Assembly: GCF_002939475.1 (NCBI RefSeq)
Contig: NZ_PKFQ01000001.1
Location: forward strand, 3,221,001-3,285,000
Direction: 5' to 3'
DNA from: Streptomyces cinnamoneus
GTDB taxonomy: Bacteria; Actinomycetota; Actinomycetes; Streptomycetales; Streptomycetaceae
DNA length: 64,000 nucleotides
This document shows, piece after piece, positions 1 to 7,747 of the stretch; positions within the stretch are counted from its first letter, which is position 1; each line of letters opens with the position of its first letter. Made by a program: the position numbers and the translations under genes. The notes beneath the pieces were generated by a model, which made no database searches, was not told the DNA's origin, and worked only from the letters and a program-made list of their open reading frames with translations.

Positions 1-474
1 ATCGGGGCGGGTCTGATCCTCATGGCCGCCGCCGGCCAGGACGCCGCCCACCCGGAGCTGCGGCTCGCGTCGTACCTCAACGACAAGGGCCGCTTCTACG
101 TCGACTTCCTGAAGAAGAACTGCGTGGTCGTGGGCGTGGTCGCGGGGCTCTTCAAGCGCATCTCCGACGTGACGGTCAAGAACCCGCTGCACGAGGCCGA
201 CTGGCAGGCGGTCCTGCGCGCGTCGGCCCTCGGCACCCGGGCGCCCGACCGGCCCGTGTACCTCTACCACGGGCTGGTCGACGAGCTGATCCCCTACGCC
301 GTGGGGAAGCGGCTGCGGGCGGACTGGTGCGCGAAGGGCGTGGCGGTGCAGTGGAAGCCGCTGCCGCTGGCGGAGCACGTCCTGGGGGCGGTCACGGAGT
401 CGATACCGGCCGCGAACTGGCTGGCCGACCGTTTCGCCGGACGGCCGGCCGGGGGGAACTGCCAGGCGGTCTGA
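1..474 (+). CDS. Secretory lipase-like alpha/beta hydrolase, C-terminal part
   Basis: This is the 3' end of a gene that starts upstream of the window; the frame is open from base 1 and stops at 474. The visible 157 residues look like the end of an actinomycete secretory lipase (LIP family), a secreted serine esterase. The stretch YHGLVDELIPY probably carries the catalytic Asp, and the His in AEHVLGA is in the usual place for the catalytic His. The nucleophile Ser and any signal peptide lie outside the window. The gene converges on the AraC-type gene, with 12 bases between the two stops. Family assignment is moderate because only the last third is seen. Confidence 0.7.
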   Translation: MGAGLILMAAAGQDAAHPELRLASYLNDKGRFYVDFLKKNCVVVGVVAGLFKRISDVTVKNPLHEADWQAVLRASALGTRAPDRPVYLYHGLVDELIPYAVGKRLRADWCAKGVAVQWKPLPLAEHVLGAVTESIPAANWLADRFAGRPAGGNCQAV

Positions 475-486
475 CCGGGCCGGGGT

Positions 487-1404
487 TCAGGCGCTCTGCC
501 TGCGGTACTGGCCGGGCGCCACCCCGTACTCCCGCTTGAACGCCTTGGCGAAGGCGAACTCGGAGGCGTATCCGCACTGTTCGGCGACGGTGCGCAGGGG
601 TGCGTCGGCCGTGCGCAGCAGCCGGCCCGCCGTCGTCATGCGCCACCACGTCAGATAGGCGAGCGGCGGCTGGCCGACCAGCGCGGTGAAGCGGCGGGCG
701 AACGCGGCGCGGGACAGCCCGGCCCGGGCACCGAGCTCCTCCACCGTCCAAGGCCGCGCCGGGTCGCCGTGGACGGCCTGCAAGGCGGCCGTGACGGCCG
801 GGTCCTTCAAGGCGCCCGCCCATCCGGTCGGCCCGTCCGGGCGCTCGGTCAGCCACCAGGTCCGCAGCAGGTACAGCAGCAGGGTGTCGAGGAGAGCGGG
901 CACGATCGCGTCGGAGCCGGGCTGGGGGTCTTCCAGTTCGGCGCCGAGCAGGTCGATGGCGGAGCGCAGCCGGTCGTGGGAGCCGACGCGGGCCGGGATG
1001 TGGACGAAGGGCGGCAGGTCGGTCAGCAGCGGGTGGGCGCGCGCCTTGTCCAACTGGTAGGCGCCGCAGAGCATGAGGGTGTCGTCGCCGTGGACGGGTC
1101 CGCGGTGGCGGAGCGTGGGCCAGGACCCGTCCGGTTCCAGCCGGGCGTCCTCCAGGGGCGTGTCGGGCCGGTCGGCCAGGCCGTGACCGTACCCGTGCGC
1201 CAGGAAGACGACGTCACCGGCGCCGAGCCGTACGGGCTCCGCCCCGTCGGGCGGCAGCAGCCAGGCCGTGCCCTGGAGGACCACGTGGAAGCCGGCGCCG
1301 TCCGAGGCGGGGAACCGCACGCCCCAGGGCGCGTGCTTGACCGTGCGCGAGGAATGGGGGCGTCCGGTGCGGATGGCGGCGATCGCGTCGCTCAGTACGT
1401 CCAT
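487..1404 (-). CDS. AraC family transcriptional regulator with cupin sensor domain
   Basis: The product is 305 residues. The N-terminal half looks like the cupin-type sensor domain of the AraC subfamily with a ligand-binding beta barrel. The C-terminal about 100 residues hold two helix-turn-helix motifs, the first around VEELGARAGLSRAAFARRF and the second around VAEQCGYASEFAFAKAFKRE, followed by the typical APGQYR ending. The start was set at the ATG at 1404; the open frame continues upstream only as an antisense shadow of the next gene. It is divergent from the dehydrogenase gene, and the shared 96-base spacer carries a 10-bp inverted repeat, so it probably controls that gene and itself. The inducer is unknown. 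Confidence 0.88.
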   Translation of the reverse strand: MDVLSDAIAAIRTGRPHSSRTVKHAPWGVRFPASDGAGFHVVLQGTAWLLPPDGAEPVRLGAGDVVFLAHGYGHGLADRPDTPLEDARLEPDGSWPTLRHRGPVHGDDTLMLCGAYQLDKARAHPLLTDLPPFVHIPARVGSHDRLRSAIDLLGAELEDPQPGSDAIVPALLDTLLLYLLRTWWLTERPDGPTGWAGALKDPAVTAALQAVHGDPARPWTVEELGARAGLSRAAFARRFTALVGQPPLAYLTWWRMTTAGRLLRTADAPLRTVAEQCGYASEFAFAKAFKREYGVAPGQYRRQSA

Positions 1405-1428
1405 GACCGCACCGTACCGCTTTATGAG

Positions 1429-1476
1429 CGAGACGATCAGACATGAAAGAGAGTGCCTGAGATATGGATCGTCTCG
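1429..1476. promoter_or_regulatory. Perfect 10-bp inverted repeat in a divergent promoter region
   Basis: CGAGACGATC at 1429-1438 is matched exactly by GATCGTCTCG at 1467-1476, with 28 bases between. It lies between the AraC regulator and the dehydrogenase it probably controls. The arm distance fits a dimer or looped operator, but binding is inferred from position only. Confidence 0.45.
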
Positions 1477-1500
1477 TACGCGCTGCGTACGGTCGTCCTC

Positions 1501-2526
1501 ATGACAACTCCTTCCGCAACCAGGGCGATCAGCGGCGGCACCACCACCAAGGCGGTCCTCTTCCACGAGCTCGGCGGCCCCGAGGTCCTGAGGGTCGAGG
1601 ACGTGCCGCTGGTCGGGCCCGGGCCCGGCGAGGTCGCCGTGCGCGTCGAGGCCGTCGGCCTCAACCGGGCCGAGGCCCTCTTCCGCTCGGGCACGTACTA
1701 CTACCAGCCGACGCTGCCGGGGTCCCGGCTCGGCTACGAGGCGGCCGGGGTGGTGGAGGCGGTCGGGGAGGGCGTGAGCGCCTTCGCCCCCGGCGACGCG
1801 GTGATGGCCGCGGCCAACTTCGACTTCGGCGTCCACGGGGTGTACGGCGAACGGGTCGTGCTGCCGCAGGAGTCGGTGGTGCGCGGGCCCGACGGCGCGG
1901 ACGCGGTGACCGCCGCGGCGATGTGGCTGACGTACTCCACGGCCTACGGCGGCATGGTGGAGACGGGCGGGCTGGCCCCCGGCGACCACGTGGTGATCAC
2001 GAGCGCGTCCAGCGGCGTCGGTACGGCCGCGATCCAGACGGCCCTGCGGGTCGGGGCGGTCCCGATCGCCGTCACGCGCGGCGAGGCCAAGCGGGCCGGC
2101 CTGCTGGACCTCGGCGCCGAGCACGTGATCACCACCGACTCCCAGGACCTGGTGAAGGAGGTCAAGCGGATCACGGGCGGCCAGGGTGCCCGGCTCGCCT
2201 TCGACGCGGTCGGCGGCCCCCGCTTCGCGGCCCTCGGGGACGCGCTCACGCCCGGCGGCACGACGGTCATTTACGGAACGCTGGACCGGCGACCCGCGCA
2301 GCTGTCGCTGAACTGGCCGCTCACCGTCCACGCGTACTCCAACGGCGCCCTCAGCCGCCAGGAGGGCTTCCGCCGGCGGGCCGGCGCCTTCATCGGCTCG
2401 GGCCTCGCGAGCGGCGCCCTCAAGCCCGTGATCGCCGAGACCTTCGACGGCCTGGAGCGGATCACCGACGCCCACCGCCTGATGGAGTCCAACTCCCACC
2501 TGGGCAAGATCGTGGTGCGGGTGTGA
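1501..2526 (+). CDS. Zinc-independent alcohol dehydrogenase / quinone oxidoreductase-like protein
   Basis: The product is 341 residues of the medium-chain dehydrogenase superfamily. The N-terminal GroES-like part (residues about 13-150) has the KAVLFHELGGPEVL opening typical of NADPH:quinone reductases. It lacks the Cys/His set of zinc enzymes, so it is probably a zinc-free reductase of quinones or enones. The nucleotide-binding part has SASSGVGTAAIQ in place of the usual GxGxxG loop. The start at 1501 gives an ordinary N-terminus; an upstream in-frame start at 1453 would add 16 residues inside the operator region. The divergent AraC gene suggests substrate-induced expression. The true substrate is unknown. 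Confidence 0.85.
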   Translation: MTTPSATRAISGGTTTKAVLFHELGGPEVLRVEDVPLVGPGPGEVAVRVEAVGLNRAEALFRSGTYYYQPTLPGSRLGYEAAGVVEAVGEGVSAFAPGDAVMAAANFDFGVHGVYGERVVLPQESVVRGPDGADAVTAAAMWLTYSTAYGGMVETGGLAPGDHVVITSASSGVGTAAIQTALRVGAVPIAVTRGEAKRAGLLDLGAEHVITTDSQDLVKEVKRITGGQGARLAFDAVGGPRFAALGDALTPGGTTVIYGTLDRRPAQLSLNWPLTVHAYSNGALSRQEGFRRRAGAFIGSGLASGALKPVIAETFDGLERITDAHRLMESNSHLGKIVVRV

Positions 2527-2545
2527 CCGCGGGGCGCCGCCGGGG

Positions 2546-4465
2546 TCAGGGCAGCGCGCGCCCGACCCCGTCGTACAGCCCCGCTATCTCCTCGGCGAAG
2601 TCCCGCGCGATCGCCGCCCGCCGCAGCTTCAGCGACGGCGTCAGGTGCCCGGACTCCTCCGTGAACTCCACGGGCAGCACCGCGAACCGCCGGATCGACT
2701 CCGCCCGCGACACCGCCGCGTTGGCCTCGTCGACCGCCGTCTGGACGTCCGCGAGCAGCCCGCCGTCGCGGACCAGCTCCTCCACCGGCACGTCCTCCAT
2801 GTCGTGCATCCGCTGCCAGTGCGCGAGCCCGTCCGCGTCGAGGGTGATCAGCGCCGCGACATAGGGCCGGTCGTCGCCGACGACCAGGCAGTCGCCGACC
2901 AGCGGGTGGGCCCGCACCCGGTCCTCCAGCGGGGCGGGGGCCACGTTCTTGCCACCCGAGGTGACGATCAGCTCCTTCTTGCGCCCGGTGATGGTGAGGT
3001 AGCCGTCCCCGTCGAGCGCCCCCAGGTCACCGGTGGCGAACCACTCCCCCGGCGCGTCCGGCACCGCCTCGCCCTTCGCCGCGTCCCAGTAGCCGGCGAA
3101 GACGTGGGCACCGCGCAGCAGCACCTCGCCGTCGTCGGCGATGCGCACCGCGGTGCCCGGCAGCGGCCAGCCGACCGTGCCCGGCCGGGGCCGCAGCGGC
3201 GGGGTGAGGGTGCTGGCGGCCGTGGTCTCGGTGAGCCCGTAGCCCTCGAAGACCTCGATGCCCGCGCCGGTGTAGAACGCCGCAAGCCGCCCGCCCAGCG
3301 GTGAGCCGCCGCTGATGACGTACCGGACGCGGCCGCCGAGGGCGGTGCGGATACGGCGGTAGACGAGCGGGTCGTACAGGGCGCGGGCGGCCCGCAGCCG
3401 GGGTCCCGGCCCGGCGCCGGCACCGCGGGCGCGCGCGGCCTCGGCCTGCGCGTACCGCGTGGCGACGCGGGCGGCGCGGTCGAAGACGGAGGCCCGGCCG
3501 AGCCGTTCGGCCGTCGCCCGGCCGGTGTTGTAGACCTTCTCCAGGACGTACGGGATGGCGAGCAGGAACGTCGGCCGGAACGCCGCGAGGTCCGCGCGGA
3601 GCTCGTCGGTGCGCGTGGTGGGCGCGTGCCCCAGGCGCACCCGTGCCCGTACGCAACCGACCGCGACCATCCTGCCGAAGACGTGCGAGAGCGGCAGGAA
3701 GAGCAGGGTGGAGGCGGGCCGCCGGCTCACGGAGGCGAAGACGGGGTGCAGCAGCTCGGTCGCGTTGTCGACCTCGCTGAAGAAGTTGGCGTGGGTGAGG
3801 ACACAGCCCTTGGGGCGGCCGGTGGTGCCCGAGGTGTAGATGAGGGTGGCGACGTCCTCCGGGGTGCGGGTGGCCCGGCGTTCGGCCACGGCCTCGCGGG
3901 GCACGTCCCGGCCGAGGGCGCACAGCCGGCCGACGGCGTCGGCGTCCAGCCGCCACAGGTGGGCCAGGCCCGGGAGCTCCGTGCGCAGGGCGCGGACCAG
4001 CCGGGCCTGCGCGCCGGTCTCGACGACGCACGCCACCGCCCCGGAGTCCCGCAGGATCCAGCCGACCTGCTCGGCGGAGGAGGTGGGGTAGACGGGGACG
4101 GTGACCAGCCCCGCGGCCCAGCCCGCGAAGTCCAGCAGCGTCCACTCGTAGCGCGTGCGCGCCATGATCGCGAGCCGGTCGCCGGGCCGCAGCCCGTGGG
4201 CGAGGAGTCCCTTGGCGACGGCCAGCACCTCGGCGGCGAAGCGGGCGGCGGTGACGTCCCGCCAGAGTCCGTCCTGCTCCTTGCGGCTGAAGGCGACGTC
4301 GGCGGGGGCCGCGGCGGCGTTGTCGAACGGCAGGTCCCCGAGCGAGCCCCAGTAGACGGGAGGGGCGAGCGCGGGGACGGCGGCCTCACGGACGACGCCG
4401 CCGAGGGACGTCGTGCGGGGCGGAACGAGTACGGGCGGCGGTACGGGGCTGTGCGGTACGGACAC
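2546..4465 (-). CDS. Long-chain fatty acid--CoA ligase (AMP-binding)
   Basis: The product is 639 residues of the ANL adenylating family and should activate a fatty acid to its CoA ester through an acyl-adenylate. The phosphate-binding loop YTSGTTGRPKG is at about residues 210-220. GYGLTETTA and the ATGDLG and TGRKKELIVTSGGKN motifs follow in the normal order. I chose the GTG at 4465 because AGGAG lies at 4472-4476, six bases upstream; a GTG at 4489 would put that site inside the gene. It resembles FadD15-type actinobacterial ligases. The adjacent TetR gene, transcribed in the same direction, may regulate it. Chain-length preference cannot be read from the sequence. Confidence 0.9.
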   Translation of the reverse strand: MSVPHSPVPPPVLVPPRTTSLGGVVREAAVPALAPPVYWGSLGDLPFDNAAAAPADVAFSRKEQDGLWRDVTAARFAAEVLAVAKGLLAHGLRPGDRLAIMARTRYEWTLLDFAGWAAGLVTVPVYPTSSAEQVGWILRDSGAVACVVETGAQARLVRALRTELPGLAHLWRLDADAVGRLCALGRDVPREAVAERRATRTPEDVATLIYTSGTTGRPKGCVLTHANFFSEVDNATELLHPVFASVSRRPASTLLFLPLSHVFGRMVAVGCVRARVRLGHAPTTRTDELRADLAAFRPTFLLAIPYVLEKVYNTGRATAERLGRASVFDRAARVATRYAQAEAARARGAGAGPGPRLRAARALYDPLVYRRIRTALGGRVRYVISGGSPLGGRLAAFYTGAGIEVFEGYGLTETTAASTLTPPLRPRPGTVGWPLPGTAVRIADDGEVLLRGAHVFAGYWDAAKGEAVPDAPGEWFATGDLGALDGDGYLTITGRKKELIVTSGGKNVAPAPLEDRVRAHPLVGDCLVVGDDRPYVAALITLDADGLAHWQRMHDMEDVPVEELVRDGGLLADVQTAVDEANAAVSRAESIRRFAVLPVEFTEESGHLTPSLKLRRAAIARDFAEEIAGLYDGVGRALP

Positions 4466-4640
4466 GTGCGGCTCCTGTTCCAGACCCACATGCGAGACCC
4501 ACGGGCAAGCTACTTACTCGGCGGTAGACCCTGGCCGCAAAGGTACGCCTCGCGCAGTCCCGTCTCCAGAGGGCCTCGGCCCCCGCGGCCGGGCGCGGCC
4601 CGGCGCCGGGCCGGGCCCGCCGGCCGCGCCGGAAGGGGCG

Positions 4641-5462
4641 TCAGGGGCGGGCGGAGGCCGTCCACCGCTGCCCGTTCATGAGGTTCTCCAGGCCCACCCA
4701 CGCGACGTTCATCAGCGTCGCCGCCGTCTCCTTGGCCGTGGGCACGGCACCGGTGCGGTCGTTGGCCCACCCGGCGAGCGACTCCGCCGCCCCGACCAGG
4801 GCGTGCGCGAGGCCGGAGACCTCGTGGCCGGGAAGCGCCCCCGCGCCGCCGGCGTCCCGCTCCCCCGCCGCCGCCGCGCCGTCCGCCGTTTCCGCCAGCA
4901 ACCGCGTGACGAGGTCGACGATCTCCTGCCGCAGCTCCGCCACCACCACGGCGAACGGCTCCCCGTGCGTACGGGCCTGGCAGCTGAGCACCGCCCAGCC
5001 GGCGGGGTGTTCGGCGGTGTGGGCGAAGAAGGCGCGCAGCCCGCTCCACAGCCGGCTCTCGGCGGGGGCGGCCGGGTCGACCGCGGCCCGCACGGCCTCC
5101 ATCAGCGCCGTCGCCTCACGCCGGATGCACGCGCTGAAGAGGTCTTCCTTCGAGTTGAGATAGAGGTAGACCAGCGGCTTCGACGCCCCCGCCAGCTCGG
5201 CGATCTCGTCCATGGACGCGGCGCGGTAGCCGCGCCGGGCGAAGACCTCCACGGCGGCGTCGAGCATCTGACGCTCGCGCACCTCGCGCGGCATCCGCTT
5301 GGCCTTGCCCCCGGCCCTCGGTCCGGCGCCGCGCTTGCCGGCCGCGCCGGGCTTCGCCGCGCGGCCCTGCCCGCCGGCCTTGGGCTCCGGCTCGGCGCGG
5401 GCCACGGCGCCCCGCTTGCGCGGCGCGGCCACCGGTATCCGTGCAGCATTCACGAAATTCAC
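4641..5462 (-). CDS. TetR/AcrR family transcriptional regulator
   Basis: The product is 273 residues, longer than most TetR proteins because of a basic, Ala/Gly-rich tail of about 55 residues before the DNA-binding domain. The helix-turn-helix is clear at about residues 66-110, with MLDAAVEVFARRGYRAAS, then MDEIAELAGASKPLVYLYL and the KEDLF turn. The C-terminal domain is the variable ligand-binding part. The GTG at 5462 has GGAGGG nine bases upstream; a GTG at 5453 is an alternative. An imperfect palindrome lies just upstream and may be its operator. Neighbouring acyl-CoA ligase suggests a fatty acyl ligand, which is inference. Confidence 0.88.
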   Translation of the reverse strand: MNFVNAARIPVAAPRKRGAVARAEPEPKAGGQGRAAKPGAAGKRGAGPRAGGKAKRMPREVRERQMLDAAVEVFARRGYRAASMDEIAELAGASKPLVYLYLNSKEDLFSACIRREATALMEAVRAAVDPAAPAESRLWSGLRAFFAHTAEHPAGWAVLSCQARTHGEPFAVVVAELRQEIVDLVTRLLAETADGAAAAGERDAGGAGALPGHEVSGLAHALVGAAESLAGWANDRTGAVPTAKETAATLMNVAWVGLENLMNGQRWTASARP

Positions 5463-5483
5463 GACAGAAATCCCTCCGCCCCC

Positions 5484-5509
5484 GTGACGGTACCGGCAGG
5501 TAATATCAC
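5484..5509. promoter_or_regulatory. Imperfect palindrome upstream of the TetR gene, candidate operator
   Basis: GTGACGGTACC (5484-5494) and GGTAATATCAC (5499-5509) are inverted half-sites matching at 8 of 11 positions around a 4-base centre. It ends 22 bases upstream of the TetR start codon, a usual position for autoregulation by a TetR dimer. Confidence 0.4.
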
Positions 5510-5653
5510 AGGGAGGGAGGACGTCAAGGGTACGGATCAAGCCGACACGACGTCGGCCCGCCGTCCCCGGGGGTCCGCAAGGCGTGTGCCCGCCCCGCGC
5601 ACGCCGACGCCCCCGGCCGCGCGGGGCGGCGACCGGGGGCGCTGACGGTACGG

Positions 5654-6979
5654 CTACGCGGCCACCGGCGCGGGCTGCCGCTCGGGCCGGGGCTCGGCCT
5701 CCAGCTTCGAGCCGTCGGCGGTCTCGTAGGCCTCGCGGTCGAGGATCCCCTCGCGGGAGGCGACCAGGATCGGGACGACCGACTGGCCGGCCACGTTCGT
5801 CGCGGTGCGCATCATGTCCACGATCGGGTCGATGGCCAGCAGCAGGCCCACGCCCGCCATCGGCAGGCCGAGCGTCGACAGGGTCAGGGTCAGCATGACC
5901 GTCGCGCCGGTGAGGCCGGCGGTGGCGGCGGAGCCGATGACCGAGACGAAGGCGATCAGGACGTAGTCCTTGACCTCCAGCGGCACGTCGAAGACCTGGG
6001 CCACGAAGATCGCGGCGATGGCCGGGTAGATGGAGGCGCAGCCGTCCATCTTGGTCGTCGAGCCGAACGGCACCGCGAAGGAGGCGTAGTCCTTGGGCAC
6101 GCCGAGGCGCTCGGTGACCTTCTGCGTCAGCGGCATCGTGCCGACGGAGGAGCGGGAGACGAAGGCCAGCTGGATGGCGGGCCAGGCGCCCTTGAAGAAC
6201 CGCAGCGGGTTGACCTTGGCGACCGTGGCCAGCAGCAGCGGGTAGACGACGAACAGCACGAGGGCGCAGCCGACGTAGATGTCGGCGGTGAAGGTCGCGT
6301 ACTTGCTGATCAGGTTCCAGCCGTACTTGTAGACGGCCTTGCCGACGAGGCCGAGGCTGCCCAGCGGGGCGAGGCGGATGACCCACCACAGCACCTTCTG
6401 CAGCAGCTCCAGCACGGACTCGCTGAGCGAGAGCAGCGGCTGGGCCTTCTCGCCGACCTGGAGGACGGCGACGCCGGCGACGGCGGCCATGAAGACGATC
6501 TGGAGCACGTTCAGCTCGGTGAACGGCGTGATGACGTCGGTCGGGACGATTCCGGTGAGGAAGTCCAGCCACGACCCCTTCTTCTTGGGGTCGGCGCCGT
6601 CGGCGGCGGTCAGGCCGGTGCCGGCGCCCGGGTCGGTGAGCAGACCGATGGCGAGGCCGATGACCACCGCGATCAGCGACGTGATCATGAACCAGAGCAG
6701 GGTGCGGGTGGCCAGCCGGGCGGCGTTGGAGACGTTCCGCAGGTTGGTGATCGACACCAGGATGGCGAAGAAGACCAGCGGGGCGACCACGACCATCAGC
6801 AGCTGGACGAAGATGCCACCGATCTTGTCGAGGGTGGTCTGCAGCCACCCGACGTCACCGCTCTTGGCGGCCCAGCCGAGCAGGGCGCCCAGCACCAGGC
6901 CGAGCAGGATCTGGGCCCAGAAGGGGACCTTGGGTATGCGGGACGTGCGCGACGTCGCGGGCACGGGGGATGAGGACAA
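5654..6979 (-). CDS. Dicarboxylate/amino acid:cation symporter (DAACS), possibly cystine type
   Basis: The product is 441 residues, a cytoplasmic-membrane symporter with about eight helices starting at VPFWAQILLGLVLGALLGW. The family's substrate region is visible in SRSSVGTMPLTQKV (re-entrant loop 1) and in TKMDGCASIYPAIAAIF. The GCxxIYPA pattern resembles cystine carriers such as TcyP more than DctA or GltP, as I recall them. The start is set at TTG 6979, with GGAG six bases upstream; a GTG at 6964 is the alternative. A Cys-containing leader ORF lies 117 bases upstream on the same strand and suggests sulfur-dependent control. The substrate assignment is inference. Confidence 0.88.
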   Translation of the reverse strand: MSSSPVPATSRTSRIPKVPFWAQILLGLVLGALLGWAAKSGDVGWLQTTLDKIGGIFVQLLMVVVAPLVFFAILVSITNLRNVSNAARLATRTLLWFMITSLIAVVIGLAIGLLTDPGAGTGLTAADGADPKKKGSWLDFLTGIVPTDVITPFTELNVLQIVFMAAVAGVAVLQVGEKAQPLLSLSESVLELLQKVLWWVIRLAPLGSLGLVGKAVYKYGWNLISKYATFTADIYVGCALVLFVVYPLLLATVAKVNPLRFFKGAWPAIQLAFVSRSSVGTMPLTQKVTERLGVPKDYASFAVPFGSTTKMDGCASIYPAIAAIFVAQVFDVPLEVKDYVLIAFVSVIGSAATAGLTGATVMLTLTLSTLGLPMAGVGLLLAIDPIVDMMRTATNVAGQSVVPILVASREGILDREAYETADGSKLEAEPRPERQPAPVAA

Positions 6980-7096
6980 CGGGATCTCCGGGGGACAGGC
7001 AGAAGTCAGAAAGAGGCGCCGGGGCACCGGGGAGAGTCCGAACCGTTGCGTACGGGATCTCCGGCCGCGGGACGCCACGAGAGCGGGAGCGTCACA

Positions 7097-7201
7097 TCAA
7101 CGGCGGCGACAGGCCGCGGAGACGCGGCGGCAAAGATCGACGTGCAGGCGCGCCACGAGCACGGGGCTCGTGGGGGGCTGGGGCGCTGCTGCTGTCTTCA
7201 T
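7097..7201 (-). CDS. Short leader peptide ORF of the 'HVDLCRR-SAACRR' type, upstream of the DAACS symporter
   Basis: A 34-codon ORF, ATG at 7201 and TGA ending at 7097, encodes a peptide whose end contains LHVDLCRRVSAACRRR. This matches the recurrent actinobacterial pattern (R-x-H-x-DLCR-xx-SA-x-CR) annotated as putative leader peptide, usually ahead of sulfur or cysteine genes. There are two Cys codons (residues 24 and 31) among many Arg codons. TAACGT at 7209-7214 lies seven bases before the ATG, the placement expected for a leaderless transcript, and no ribosome-binding site is seen. It probably couples translation to expression of the symporter, but the control mechanism is inferred. It is too short for ordinary gene calling. 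Confidence 0.65.
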   Translation of the reverse strand: MKTAAAPQPPTSPVLVARLHVDLCRRVSAACRRR

Positions 7202-7208
7202 GTCGACC

Positions 7209-7214
7209 ACGTTA
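7209..7214 (-). promoter_or_regulatory. Candidate -10 element for a leaderless leader transcript
   Basis: TAACGT on the minus strand fits TAnnnT and is seven bases from the ATG of the leader ORF, so transcription would start at or very near the first base of the ORF. No good -35 hexamer is seen. Confidence 0.4.
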
Positions 7215-7274
7215 ACACTTGTTCTTTGAGGAACCCATAGGAATTCTTGGGGTTCCGCCTTCGGAAAAACGCCG

Positions 7275-7312
7275 AAGCCCCGCCACGGAAGGGGGATTCC
7301 ATGGCGGGGCTT
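7275..7312 (-). terminator. Intrinsic terminator downstream of the DUF4229 gene
   Basis: An 11-bp perfect stem (7275-7285 with 7302-7312) closes a 16-base loop. On the minus strand it is followed within a few bases by TTTTT (7265-7269). It lies 56 bases beyond the stop of the DUF4229 gene. Confidence 0.7.
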
Positions 7313-7367
7313 TGAGTCGGTGTGAGGAGTCTTACACCTCTACGACGCCTTGCGGGCGATACGGGCG

Positions 7368-7664
7368 TTACACCCCGTCCTCCTGGCCGGCGTTGGCGGC
7401 GAAGCGCTCCTTAGCCCGGTCCACCCGGTGCGAGATCTGCACGGACATCGCGTCGCGCTGCTTGCGCAGCAGCACGAAGCTGAGGGGCCCCGAGATGACG
7501 AGCGCGAGCAGCAGCATCCAGAAGATGTTCGAGCCGTTGACCCCGATCGGGATGAGGTGGGCGTAGCACAGCACCCACACCACCGCGAAGCACGCGACGA
7601 GCAGGCCTATGCGCGAGGCGGTGTAGCGCAGCGAGGCGTACTTGTGGCTACTGGCGGTACTCAC
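7368..7664 (-). CDS. DUF4229 family small membrane protein
   Basis: The product is 98 residues with two hydrophobic helices, one around IGLLVACFAVVWVLCYAHLI and one around IFWMLLLALVISGPLSFVLL, then a charged tail RKQRDAMSVQISHRVDRAKE. This layout and length match the actinobacterial DUF4229 family, often found next to the menaquinone gene mqnE in Streptomyces. The GTG at 7664 has GAAGG about seven bases upstream; an upstream GTG at 7694 has no such site. It lies 83 bases beyond mqnE on the same strand. Function is unknown; location suggests a membrane role near quinone synthesis or respiration. Confidence 0.8.
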   Translation of the reverse strand: MSTASSHKYASLRYTASRIGLLVACFAVVWVLCYAHLIPIGVNGSNIFWMLLLALVISGPLSFVLLRKQRDAMSVQISHRVDRAKERFAANAGQEDGV

Positions 7665-7747
7665 AGTCGGACCTTCTTCTCCAGCGGCAACCAAAAGGGT
7701 CGCTTCCAGTCAAACACGGCCGGTCAAACCCGGACCGCACCCGGGGG

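Noticed and set aside
1405..2499. A long minus-strand extension of the AraC gene
   Set aside because: It is antisense to the dehydrogenase gene and shows the Arg/Pro/Gly-rich composition of a shadow frame. The ATG at 1404 gives a normal AraC protein.
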